Positions 49,817-59,013 of a stretch of 64,000 nucleotides of DNA are shown one piece after another. Made by a program: the position numbers and the translations under genes. Numbering within the stretch: position 1 is the stretch's first letter; every line of letters begins with the position of its first letter. The stretch covers positions 1,612,001 through 1,676,000 of the forward strand of contig NZ_CP110341.1 in NCBI RefSeq assembly GCF_026013965.1. The letters are read 5' to 3'. The DNA comes from Brevibacterium sp. JSBI002. GTDB taxonomy: Bacteria; Actinomycetota; Actinomycetes; Actinomycetales; Brevibacteriaceae. Under the pieces are notes generated by a model. The model saw only the letters and a program-made list of their open reading frames with translations. It did not search any database and was not told the DNA's origin.

Positions 49817-49954
49817 CCCGTGGCCTCGAGAAGCCCCACCCGGGCTTGAGGGCAGCACTCCCGCCTCGGCTGCCCCAGCTCGACGGCGTGGGACGGCTCA
49901 TACCCTGAAGGCGCAGTGAGTCGCCTGCGTCGCGGGCAATGACATCATGGACAC

Positions 49955-51186
49955 ATGGCGCCCTTGGACCGAATTCCGACAGAGAATCCGCCGCCCACGT
50001 CGACCGCGTGGATGAATCCGGCACGTGCGATCGCGATCATCGCCGTCGTGGCCATCCATTCCCTGGGCACGGTCGTCGAAGAGAACTTCGCAAGTATGGG
50101 GCCCGACTGGTGGCTGGCCAATGCCATCGACTCCGCCTGCCGGTGGTCAGTGCCCGTATTCATCATGATCTCCGGGGCCTTGGCCCTCGACCCCGATCGG
50201 GCGGCAAACCGCGGAGGTTCCTGTCCAAACGTGTCTGGCGAATCGGCATCCCCCTCGTGTTCTGGACGGTCGTGTACGTTCTGTTTCGTCGCTACTACCT
50301 GCAGCCCGACGACGAAACCTGGAATCCGGGCATTGCGATTCTCACCGGATCGCCCTTCGTCCAGCTCTACTTCCTCTACGTCCTTGCCGGTCTGACCCTG
50401 CTCACCCCGTTCTTCCGCCTGCTGAGTGTCCACGGCTCCCGCCGTCTGCAGTGGGGGACCGGTCTGATCTTCCTCGGCATCGGCATGGCCGACCAGTGGG
50501 TGTCGATGGTCTTCGACGTCGGCGAAGCCAATATCGCCACCCGGTTCCTGCCGATGGCCGGTTTCTACATCCTCGGCTGGGTTCTGCGCGATATCGTGCT
50601 CTCGGTCAGAGGCGCAGTCCTGGCGTGGGTCAGCCTCATCATCGCGGTCGCTGGAACCGCGGTCTGGGCCGGTCTGGGTCCCGGTGAGAAGCCGTGGATG
50701 TTCCCGTACGAATACCTCTCCCCGGGAGTCGTCCTCGCCTCCATGGCCGCTTACCTCCTCCTGCATTTCCATCTGCGCGAAGGCTTCGGGCTGCTGCACC
50801 GGTTCTACCCGTATTCCTTCGGTGTGTTCCTCCTCCATCCGCTGCTGCTCTACCCTGTCCGAAATGCCATGGGCCTGCCTGATACCGTTCCAGGCGTCCT
50901 TCTCCACGCCGTGATCATGCCGATCGCCTATGCGCTCGTCTGCGCCGCCATCACCTGGGTGGCAGTGAAGATCCCCGGCCTCCGTGCCGTCTTCGGCGAA
51001 AGCCGACCCCGCAACCCGCACACCCGACCAAGAGTGATGAAACTCCGACCGGGCGCGAAGGCCCCCCCACCTGTCGCGTCGACGACCCCGGAAGAAACGG
51101 CGCCACCCGAGCCGGCCGGGAGCAGCGCTTTCGAGACCGATCTCGCCTCAGAAGACACCGCACGCGGCCGAGAGCCGAGTCCGTAG
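49955..51186 (+). CDS. membrane acyltransferase (acyltransferase 3 family), frameshifted in this sequence
   Basis: The N-terminal part (49955 to about 50212) has the family start MNPARAIAIIAVVAIHSLGT and SVPVFIMISGALAL. The rest continues in another phase with RRFLSKRVWRIGIPLVFWTV and about eight further membrane helices, ending FGVFLLHPLLLYPV. One base (probably C) is missing at about 50210. Corrected length is 410 residues. A Pro/Thr-rich cytoplasmic tail follows the last helix. Members O-acylate cell-surface sugars; the target here is unknown. Confidence 0.85.
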
Positions 51187-51265
51187 ACTGAGATCTGAAC
51201 AGGAGAACCCCGCTTCCGGAGTCCGGACTCAAACCCGCCGACAGATCCGACGAAGGAGAACACCG

Positions 51266-52021
51266 ATGGAAAAGCTCAGAGCAGTAGTCACAGGAGCCAG
51301 TTCCGGAATCGGTGCGGCCACGGTCCGACAGCTGCGCGAGCAGGGCTGGGACGTCGTCGCCGTGGCCCGCCGTGAGGACAAGCTCAAGGCCCTCGCCGAG
51401 GAGACCGGAGCCGACTACATCGTCGCCGACCTCACCGATGACGCCGCCGTGGCGTCCATGGCCGAACAGGTGCTCGCCGGGGGAGTCGTCCATTCCCTCG
51501 TGGCCAATGCCGGCGCCGCATTCGGAACCGACACCGTCGCCGAGGCATCGGTCGGCGGATGGCGGGACATGTTCGACATCAACGTCCTCGGCGTTCTGCG
51601 CGTCGTCAAAGCACTGCTGCCGGCCCTCATCGATTCCGGCCGCGGAGACATCGTCGTCATGTCCTCGACCGCGGGTCATCAGGCCTATGAGGGCGGCGGT
51701 GGCTACGTCGCTGCGAAGCACGGCACCCACTCGATGGCAGCGACCCTGCGCCTCGAACTTGCCGGCGAACCCGTGCGCGTCATCGAGATCGCACCGGGAA
51801 TGGTCGCCACCGACGAGTTCACCTTCAAGCGCGTCGGCGGTGATGAGGCGAAGGCCGCGAAGGTCTACGAAGGCGTCGAGAACCCGCTGACCGCGGACGA
51901 CGTCGCCGATGCCGTCGTCTACACGCTCACTCGGCCGCACCATTTCAACGTCGATCTCATGGTCATCCGACCGATCGCCCAGGCCGCTCAGCACAAGGTC
52001 GCCCGCAACCGGGGACTGTGA
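51266..52021 (+). CDS. short-chain dehydrogenase/reductase
   Basis: This is a 251-residue classical SDR: cofactor motif TGASSGIGAATV, VANAGAAFG (NNAG variant), active site Ser in VMSSTAGHQAYEGGGGYVAA with Tyr and AAKHG Lys, and ATDEFTFKRVG after the PG motif. Arg in AVARREDKL suggests NADP. It is close to the YdfG (3-hydroxy acid dehydrogenase) group. It precedes the ileS T-box leader; GAAGGAGAAC lies before ATG 51266. Confidence 0.92.
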   Translation: MEKLRAVVTGASSGIGAATVRQLREQGWDVVAVARREDKLKALAEETGADYIVADLTDDAAVASMAEQVLAGGVVHSLVANAGAAFGTDTVAEASVGGWRDMFDINVLGVLRVVKALLPALIDSGRGDIVVMSSTAGHQAYEGGGGYVAAKHGTHSMAATLRLELAGEPVRVIEIAPGMVATDEFTFKRVGGDEAKAAKVYEGVENPLTADDVADAVVYTLTRPHHFNVDLMVIRPIAQAAQHKVARNRGL

Positions 52022-52094
52022 GCACCCACGGCTCCAGCCCGCGGCCGCCTCGGCGAGGGAGATCCCCCGCGCCGCCGAGTGGTCTCGGGCGGAG

Positions 52095-52333
52095 TCGACG
52101 GTATACGATTGTCTTGCGTCGATCCGGCTATCACCGGGGAGCATCCGGAAGAACGGAACCAGCGTTCCAAACGCAGCGTTCTCAGTAGACCCGGACGGGT
52201 GGACCCGTCATCGTCTGAGTGAATGAGCGATCCGCTGAACGACCCGAACCGGTCGGACTGCGGATAAGCGAGGTGGTACCGCGGCAGACTGTCGTCCTCG
52301 TGACAGTGACCGCAGTGACCCAGAAGGACGCTC
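52095..52333 (+). promoter_or_regulatory. T-box riboswitch of ileS (ultrashort stem I, translational)
   Basis: The Ile specifier ATC (52130-52132) lies in the loop of a short CCGG/CCGG stem (52124-52137), as in actinobacterial ultrashort T-boxes. The T-box core AGGTGGTACCGCGG is at 52271-52284 and would pair with the uncharged tRNA 3' end through TGGT. CGTCCT (52293-52298) is complementary to AGGACG (52325-52330), which overlaps the ribosome binding site AGAAGGA, so a sequestrator controlling translation initiation is visible. Confidence 0.9.
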
Positions 52334-55300
52334 ATGACTCAGCTCTCTATCCCAAGGTATCGACCTCGACCTTCGGACTCTCGTCGTCCCCGAACTTCCC
52401 TGCCATCGAAGACGCTGTGCTGCGCTACTGGCAGGAGGACGACACCTTCAAGGCGTCGATCGCCCAACGCGACGCCGGCGAGAACGGCGAGAACGAATTC
52501 GTCTTCTACGACGGACCTCCCTTCGCCAACGGCCTGCCCCACTACGGTCACCTGCTCACCGGCTACGTCAAGGACGTCGTCCCGCGCTTCCAGACGATGC
52601 GCGGCAAGAAGGTCGACCGCCGCTTCGGCTGGGACACCCACGGACTGCCGGCCGAGCTCGAAGCCGAACGTCAGCTGGGCATCACCGACAAGTCCGAGAT
52701 CGGCCGCATGGGACTGGCCGCATTCAACGACGCCTGCCGCTCCTCGGTCCTCCGCTACACCCAGGAATGGGAAGAGTATGTGACCCGTCAGGGTCGGTGG
52801 GTCGACTTCGACAATGACTACAAGACGCTCAACGTCGAATACATGGAAAGCGTCATCTGGGCGTTCAAGCAGCTCTGGGACAAAGGCCTCGTCTACGAGG
52901 GCTACCGCGTGCTCCCGTACTGCTGGAAGGACGAGACGCCGCTGTCGAACCATGAGCTGCGCATGGACGATGACGTGTACAAGATGCGTCAGGATCCGGC
53001 AGTGACCCTCGGTTACAAACTCAAGGACTCCGACGAGTGGGTCCTCATTTGGACGACGACCCCGTGGACGGTTCCGTCGAACCAGGCCGTGGCCGTCAAC
53101 CCGGAGATCCCGCTCGTCGCAGTGGTCCCCGGTGAAGATGGTGCCGAAGAACTTCAGGGCAAGACCCTCATCCTCGCCGAGGCACGTCTGGGTGCCTATG
53201 CTCGTGAACTCGGTGCCGGACCGCAGGTTCTGCGCACCTTCCCCGGCAGCGAACTCGTCGGCGTCTCCTATGAACCTCCGTTCCCGTACTTCGAGGGCCG
53301 TCAGGAGGAGTTCGGCGAGAACATGCACACGATCCTCGCAGCGGACTTCGTCACCGTCGAAGACGGCACCGGAATCGTTCACCAGTCGCCCGCCTTCGGT
53401 GAAGAGGACAAGGAACTCACCGACTCCTACGGCATCACCGCGGCCCGTCCCGTCGACGACGCCGGTCGCTTCGATACGACCGTTCCCGACTACGCCGGCC
53501 AGCAGGTCTTCGACGCCAACAAGGCGATCATCAAGGACCTGCGCAACCACACGGGTCCGATGGAGTCGCGGGGTGCTCTGCTGGTCCGCCATGAATCCTA
53601 CGAGCACTCCTACCCGCACTGCTGGCGCTGCCGGAACCCGCTGATCTACCGTGCGGTGTCCTCCTGGTTCGTCCGCGTCACCGAGTTCAAGGACCGCATG
53701 GTGGAACTCAACGAGCAGATCAACTGGGTGCCGGACAACGTCAAGCACGGACAGTTCGGCAAATGGCTGGAAAACGCCCGCGACTGGTCGATCTCGCGCA
53801 ACCGCTTCTGGGGTTCGCCGATCCCCGTGTGGATCTCCTCCGACCCGGCGTACCCGCGCACCGACGTCTACGGTTCCCTGGCCGAGATCGAAGCCGACTT
53901 CGGACGTCTGCCGCGCAACGACTCCGGAGACGTCGACCTCCACCGCCCGTGGGTCGATGACCTCACCCGCCCGAACCCGGACGATCCGACCGGCAATTCC
54001 GTGATGCAGCGCATCCCGGAGATCTTCGACGTCTGGTTCGACTCCGGTTCGATGAGCTACGCCCAGGTGCACTACCCGTTCGAGAACTCCGAATGGTTCG
54101 ACAACCACTTCCCGGCCGACTTCATCGTCGAATACGTGGGACAGACACGCGGCTGGTTCTATCTGCTGCACGTTCTGGCCACGGCGATCTTCGACCGACC
54201 AGCTTTCACGAACTGCATCTCCCACGGCATCGTGCTCGGCTCCGACGGGCAGAAGATGTCGAAGTCCCTGCGCAACTACCCCGATGTCAACGAGGTATTC
54301 AACCGCGACGGCTCGGATGCCATGCGCTGGTTCCTCATGGCTTCGTCCATCCTGCGCGGCGGCAACCTCGTCGTCACCGAACAGGGCATTCGCGATGGTG
54401 TCCGACAGGTTGTGCTCCCGCTGTGGAACACATGGCAGTTCTTCGCCACCTACTCCAACGCGGCCGATGGTCCGGCGGGGGAGAAGACCGGTTACCAGGC
54501 ACAGTCCCGCTACGACTCGTCTCAGGTCCTCGACAGGTACCTCCTGGCAAAGACGCACGACCTCATCACCGAGTTCGCCGAGGCGATGGAGGGCCTCGAC
54601 ATCTGGGCGGCTTGCGAACTCGTGCGCAGCTACCTCGACATGCTCACGAACTGGTATGTGCGTCGTTCGCGTCGCCGGTTCTGGGACGGCGGCACCGACA
54701 CTCATGAGTCCTTCGACGTCTTCTATACCTGCCTGGAGGCATTCTGCCGCGTGGCCGCACCCCTGCTGCCGTTCACGGTCGAGGAGATCTATCGCGGACT
54801 GACCGGGCAGCGGTCGGTGCACCTGGCCGACTACCCGGATGCTGAGGCATTCCCTGCCGACGCCGACCTCGTCGCGGCGATGGACCTCACCCGCGATATC
54901 TGCTCAACGGCCTCCTCGGTGCGCAAGGCCAACCAGCTGCGGGTGCGCCTGCCGCTGTCGCAGCTGACAGTCGCCACCGACACTGACCTGAGTTCTGACT
55001 TCACCGAGATCATCGCGGATGAGCTCAATGTGCGTACCGTCGAGGTCCTCGACGTCGCCGAGGCGGAGGCCGCCGGCTTCTCCCTGTCGCAGAATCTCGT
55101 CGTCAACGCCCGTGCCGCCGGACCCCGTCTGGGCAAACAGGTCCAGCAGGTCATCAAGGCCTCGAAGTCAGGCGACTGGTCCGTCACCGACGGCGCCGTC
55201 GTCAGCGGCGGAATCGAGCTCGTCGACGGCGAGTACACCCTCGAATCCGTGGCCGAATCCGGCACCGAGGGCATGGAACTCGCGGCACTCGACTCCGGCT

Positions 55301-55596
55301 TCCTCGCCCTCGACACCCGGGTCACACCCGAGCTCGAGGCCGAAGGCATGGCACGTGATGCCGTGCGCGCCATCCAGGGCATCCGCAAGCAGCTCGATCT
55401 CGATATCTCCGACCGGATCGCCGTCACCATCGAAGCCGGCACCGAGGTGGTCGCCGCGCTCGAGCCTCACGTCGACCTCATCGCCGGTGAGACCCTGACG
55501 ACCACTCTGGACTTCGGCCCGGTCGACGCCGGTGCCGAGGTTTTCAGCCCCGAAGAGCTCCCCGGCGGCACCCGTCTGGCGGTGAAGCTGGCATGA
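52334..55596 (+). CDS. ileS: isoleucyl-tRNA synthetase, start region out of phase by 2 bases
   Basis: This is a class Ia synthetase of about 1086 residues: [20 protein letters not shown] (HIGH type), [13 protein letters not shown], the editing domain, [11 protein letters not shown], and the zinc-binding and anticodon domains. ATG 52334 has the ideal AGAAGGA ribosome binding site, but after ATGACTCAG the repeat CTCTCT puts the rest out of frame; with CTCT the sequence would read [19 protein letters not shown]. Without that correction translation would need an in-frame GTG around 52301-52313 inside the riboswitch. It is the eukaryote-like long form common in actinobacteria. Followed by folC with a 4-base overlap. 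Confidence 0.93.
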
Positions 55597-57095
55597 GCGA
55601 GGACAACACCCCAGCCGAGGATCCGGTGGCAGCAGCTGAGGAGCTGCTGGCCGCTGTCGAAGATCCGCAGACCGCAGAACAGGACGCGGATTCGGAACCT
55701 CTGCCCGAACCGGTCGTCGATGACGCCACTCGGGCCGAGCTCGCCCGGGTCTATGCCCTGCTGCTGGCCCGGGCGGGGGAGACGCAGGTCGAGCTGCGCC
55801 TCGATGCGACTCGGCGGGCGTGTGAGATCCTCGGCGATATCCACACTGCGGCCCCGACGATCACGATCACGGGCACGAATGGGAAGACCTCGACGGCACG
55901 GATGATCGATTCGCTCATCTCCGCTCATGAGCTCCGGGTCGGCCGGTTCACCAGTCCGCACCTGCATTCGGTGACCGAACGGATCTCCCTGGACGGCGCA
56001 CCCGTGTCCGCTCACACCTTCGTCCGCATCTATGACGAGATCGCCCCGTACCTGGACATCGTCGATGCCCAGCTCGAAGCCGAAGGGCGTGCGAACCTCA
56101 CCTACTTCGAAGCGCTGACCGTGCTGGCCTTCGCCGTGTTCGCCGATGCTCCGGTCGATGTCGTCGTCACCGAGGTCGGCATGGGCGGACAATGGGATTC
56201 GACGAACGTGGCCGATGCCCAGGTGTGCGTGTTCACGAAGATCGGTCTCGATCATCAGGCGTTCCTCGGTGACACCATCGAGGAGATCGCCGCGACCAAG
56301 GCTGGAATCCTCGATCGCAGCGCCGAGGACAGCCCGGCCCCCGAACCTGTTGCCGTGTCTGCCGTCCAGGACGAGGCCGCACAGTCGGTCCTCGACGAGG
56401 AAGCTGCCCGCCGTGGGGTTACGCTGGCGGCTGAGGAGCGGGACTTCCGTCTCCTCGACCGGCAGCGTGCCGTCGACGGTCAGCTCATCACGGTCCAGGG
56501 CCGCAGAGACGTCTATTCCGACCTGTTCCTGCCGCTGCACGGAATTCACCAGGCCCACAATGCCGCGGTCGCGATCGTGGCAGCCGAGGCCTTCCTCGGA
56601 ACTGAAGACAAGCCGCTCAATCAAGAGACGGTGGCCGAGGGGCTGGCCCGCGTGACCTCACCGGGTCGTGCGGAACTCCTGCGCACGGGACCCAGCGTTG
56701 TCGTCGACGGCGCCCATAACCCGGATGCCGCGCACGTGCTGGCCGACACCCTCGCCGAGGCGTTCGACTTCGACTATGTCGTCATCGTGCTGGCGATGCT
56801 GGCGGACAAGGACAGCGACGGGGTCATCGAAGAGCTCCATCGCAGTGCGGATGTGTTCGTCGTCAGCGAGAATCTCAACTCCCGTGCGCTGCCGGCAGAC
56901 GACCTCGCCGAGGCGGCGCGGGAATGGGTCGACGAGGATTCCGTCATCGTCGCCTCCGATCTCAATGCCGCTCTGATGAAGGGCATCGACCTGGCCAACA
57001 GCGTCGATGCGAAGAGCCCGGGAATCGTCGTCACAGGCTCCATCTACACAGTGGCCGAAGCGCGCCTGCTGCTCGGACGTGGGGAGGAGGGATGA
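55593..57095 (+). CDS. folC: folylpolyglutamate/dihydrofolate synthase
   Basis: This 500-residue Mur-ligase-type enzyme adds glutamate to dihydropteroate/folate. It has P-loop [38 protein letters not shown], the metal/ADP site [16 protein letters not shown] and GAHNPDAA in the C-terminal domain. An acidic 45-residue N-terminal extension precedes the domain. ATG 55593 overlaps the ileS stop; its own stop overlaps the next start, so ileS-folC-DUF4233 is one unit. Confidence 0.95.
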   Translation: MSEDNTPAEDPVAAAEELLAAVEDPQTAEQDADSEPLPEPVVDDATRAELARVYALLLARAGETQVELRLDATRRACEILGDIHTAAPTITITGTNGKTSTARMIDSLISAHELRVGRFTSPHLHSVTERISLDGAPVSAHTFVRIYDEIAPYLDIVDAQLEAEGRANLTYFEALTVLAFAVFADAPVDVVVTEVGMGGQWDSTNVADAQVCVFTKIGLDHQAFLGDTIEEIAATKAGILDRSAEDSPAPEPVAVSAVQDEAAQSVLDEEAARRGVTLAAEERDFRLLDRQRAVDGQLITVQGRRDVYSDLFLPLHGIHQAHNAAVAIVAAEAFLGTEDKPLNQETVAEGLARVTSPGRAELLRTGPSVVVDGAHNPDAAHVLADTLAEAFDFDYVVIVLAMLADKDSDGVIEELHRSADVFVVSENLNSRALPADDLAEAAREWVDEDSVIVASDLNAALMKGIDLANSVDAKSPGIVVTGSIYTVAEARLLLGRGEEG

Positions 57096-57457
57096 AATCG
57101 AAGTACCCCGTGCTCTGCGGATCGATCCTCATCTGCGAGCTCGTCGTCGTCTACTTCGCCGTGCTCACGACATTCGGCTTGTCGGTGAAGTCAGCGCAGA
57201 CTCTGACCCTGGCGCAGCTGCTCATCGGCGCCTCGGTCATCGCAGTGCTGGCCATCATCGCAGTCATCCTGCTGCCGCGGCAGATCGGTGCGAAACGTCC
57301 CGGTGTGATCATCGGGTGGGCGGTGCAGGGGCTGCTGCTGGCCTCCGGCTTCGTGCTCACCTCGATGTTCTTCGTCGCAGCGCTGTTCATCGCCCTGTGG
57401 GCCGTGGCCGTGTACTGGTCGGCTCGCATCGATCGTGAGGTCGCCGCGCGCGGCTGA
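57092..57457 (+). CDS. DUF4233 membrane protein
   Basis: This 121-residue protein has four membrane helices (residues about 7-27, 36-60, 70-88, 92-112). It belongs to the DUF4233 family, almost always found after folC in actinobacteria; function unknown. ATG 57092 overlaps the folC stop and GGGGAGGAGGG gives a strong ribosome binding site. A hairpin follows at 57470. Confidence 0.88.
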   Translation: MKSKYPVLCGSILICELVVVYFAVLTTFGLSVKSAQTLTLAQLLIGASVIAVLAIIAVILLPRQIGAKRPGVIIGWAVQGLLLASGFVLTSMFFVAALFIALWAVAVYWSARIDREVAARG

Positions 57458-57469
57458 ACTGTGAGAACG

Positions 57470-57489
57470 CCGAGGCGGGAGCGCCTCGG
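57470..57489 (+). terminator. short hairpin between the DUF4233 gene and ndk
   Basis: CCGAGGCG pairs with CGCCTCGG around GGAG. There is no T-run, so termination may be partial. Confidence 0.45.
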
Positions 57490-57539
57490 TGCCCGGGTAG
57501 ACTGTGGACCGACGTCCACACGACATTGGAAGGACCGGA

Positions 57540-57959
57540 ATGGAACGTACGCTCATCCTCATCAAGCCCGACGGAGTCGCTCGCGGACTCGTCGGACAGA
57601 TCGTGGCCCGAATCGAAGCCAAGGGCTATGCGATCGACGCCTTGGATCTCCGTTCGGCCACCGCCGCCGAACTGGCAGCCCATTATGCGGAGCACGAAGG
57701 CAAGCCCTTCTACCAGCCGCTGGTCGACTTCATGTCCGAAGGGCCGATCGTCTCGATCATCGCCTCCGGTCAGGGCGTCATCCCCGGCTTCCGGTCCTTG
57801 GCCGGTGCCACCGACCCGACGGCAGCTGCTCCGGGTACGATCCGCGGCGATCTCGGTCGCGACTGGGGTGAGAAGGTGCAGAAGAACCTCGTCCACGGTT
57901 CCGATTCCACCGAATCGGCTGAACGGGAGATCGGAATCTGGTACCCGGCCGAAGGCTGA
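57540..57959 (+). CDS. ndk: nucleoside diphosphate kinase
   Basis: This is 139 residues: ERTLILIKPDGVARGLVGQI, the phosphorylated His in NLVHGSDSTESAEREIGIWY, and the Kpn-loop region GATDPTAAAPGTIRGD. It balances NTP and dNTP pools. ATG 57540 follows GGAAGGA. Its place after folC-DUF4233 is typical of actinobacteria. Confidence 0.97.
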   Translation: MERTLILIKPDGVARGLVGQIVARIEAKGYAIDALDLRSATAAELAAHYAEHEGKPFYQPLVDFMSEGPIVSIIASGQGVIPGFRSLAGATDPTAAAPGTIRGDLGRDWGEKVQKNLVHGSDSTESAEREIGIWYPAEG

Positions 57960-58014
57960 TGACAGGCAGAGGACCGAACGTGGCCGACGTCTGAGCCGAG
58001 CCGGTCGAAATCAT

Positions 58015-58046
58015 GAGGGCGCCCCACCAAGCGGCGGGGCGCCCTC
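58015..58046. terminator. bidirectional terminator between ndk and the VKOR gene
   Basis: GAGGGCGCCCC pairs perfectly with GGGGCGCCCTC around a 10-base loop, between convergent genes. Confidence 0.85.
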
Positions 58047-58064
58047 ACTGCATTCGATTCGCGG

Positions 58065-58712
58065 TCAGAGAAGATTGGAGAAGAATGCCCAGAACTGCAC
58101 GACGATGCAGGCGAAGATGATGAGCATCCACAGCACCGACAGGGCGATGTTCTCCTTCGCCAGGACCCTCAGCACGGCGTTTTCGGCGGCGCGCCGACCG
58201 AAGGCGCCGGTGAGCAGATTGCGGGCGGTGACGGCCATGAACATCGGAATCGTCACGGTCCACACGATGATGCACCACGGGCAGCCGACTCCGATCTTGT
58301 AGATCGAGACGTAGAACAGGAACATCACCAACGCCACGCCGCAGGCCAGTCCGATGTTCAGTCCCACTATCACCCAGCGGGGCAGCCGGGTGCCGGACAG
58401 GATGAGCACGCCGAGCAGCAGCGGGATGATGAAGGCCGCCACGCCCACGAGCTGATTGGGGAAGCCCAGCAGCTCGGCCTCGGCGTGTTCCATGACCGAA
58501 CCGCACGAGAAGAACGGGTTGAGGTCGCACGAGAGGACGACGTTCGGGTTCGCCAGCTTCTCGTACTTCTCCGCCGACAGGGAGAACGAGGCGAGGAAGC
58601 CGATGGCAGAGGCGATGATGAGGAAGATCCCGAACGGCACCGATCTGAGCGCCCACGACGAGGTGGTATCGGCGGACTCGAGATCATCGGATTGAGTCAG
58701 TGTGGTGTTCAC
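58065..58712 (-). CDS. vitamin K epoxide reductase family protein
   Basis: This is a 215-residue membrane protein with five helices. The active-site pair is in IGVGCPWCIIVWT (CPWC) and the loop pair in VVLSCDLNPFFSCGSVM, the four Cys that relay electrons from a DsbA-type partner to menaquinone. The family drives disulfide formation in actinobacteria lacking DsbB. No fused thioredoxin domain. It is transcribed alone, divergent from rne. Confidence 0.93.
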   Translation of the reverse strand: MNTTLTQSDDLESADTTSSWALRSVPFGIFLIIASAIGFLASFSLSAEKYEKLANPNVVLSCDLNPFFSCGSVMEHAEAELLGFPNQLVGVAAFIIPLLLGVLILSGTRLPRWVIVGLNIGLACGVALVMFLFYVSIYKIGVGCPWCIIVWTVTIPMFMAVTARNLLTGAFGRRAAENAVLRVLAKENIALSVLWMLIIFACIVVQFWAFFSNLL

Positions 58713-59013
58713 TCCTCAAGAATGCCTGGCGATGTCCCGTGCGGCAAACCCCGTCCCCATCGAAACCACAGCGCAGAGACACTTCTGTGACATAATGGTC
58801 GGACGGATACCTGCTCTCACACCGAGCAGGAGAAGTGCCTCCACCGAGTCGAGGGTATGACCTCGCAGGTCGACAACAAGATGAGGCAGCACGGAAGGCC
58901 TACGCGCTGAGCGCGAGCCGGATGTGCCATCCACAGGTTTCGGTCCATTGCGGACCATGCAAGGATCCGAAGATCCGTACGGTGTGGACGGCGTCCTCGG
59001 ACTGGGAGATACG
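58713..59013 (+). promoter_or_regulatory. rne leader region
   Basis: These 301 bases lie between the divergent VKOR and RNase E genes. CATAAT at 58791 could be a -10 box for rne, without a clear -35. No gene is called: in-frame extension of RNase E to 58924 is possible but lacks a ribosome binding site. Long untranslated leaders are usual for rne, which controls its own mRNA in other bacteria. Confidence 0.35.

Noticed and set aside
49749..49954. A T-box in front of valS
   Set aside because: No T-box core (AGGTGGTACCGCG-like) or Val specifier loop is present; only the tandem repeat is seen.
52339..54822. Minus-strand open frame of 827 codons opposite ileS
   Set aside because: It lies wholly within a conserved synthetase gene and shows no domain pattern.
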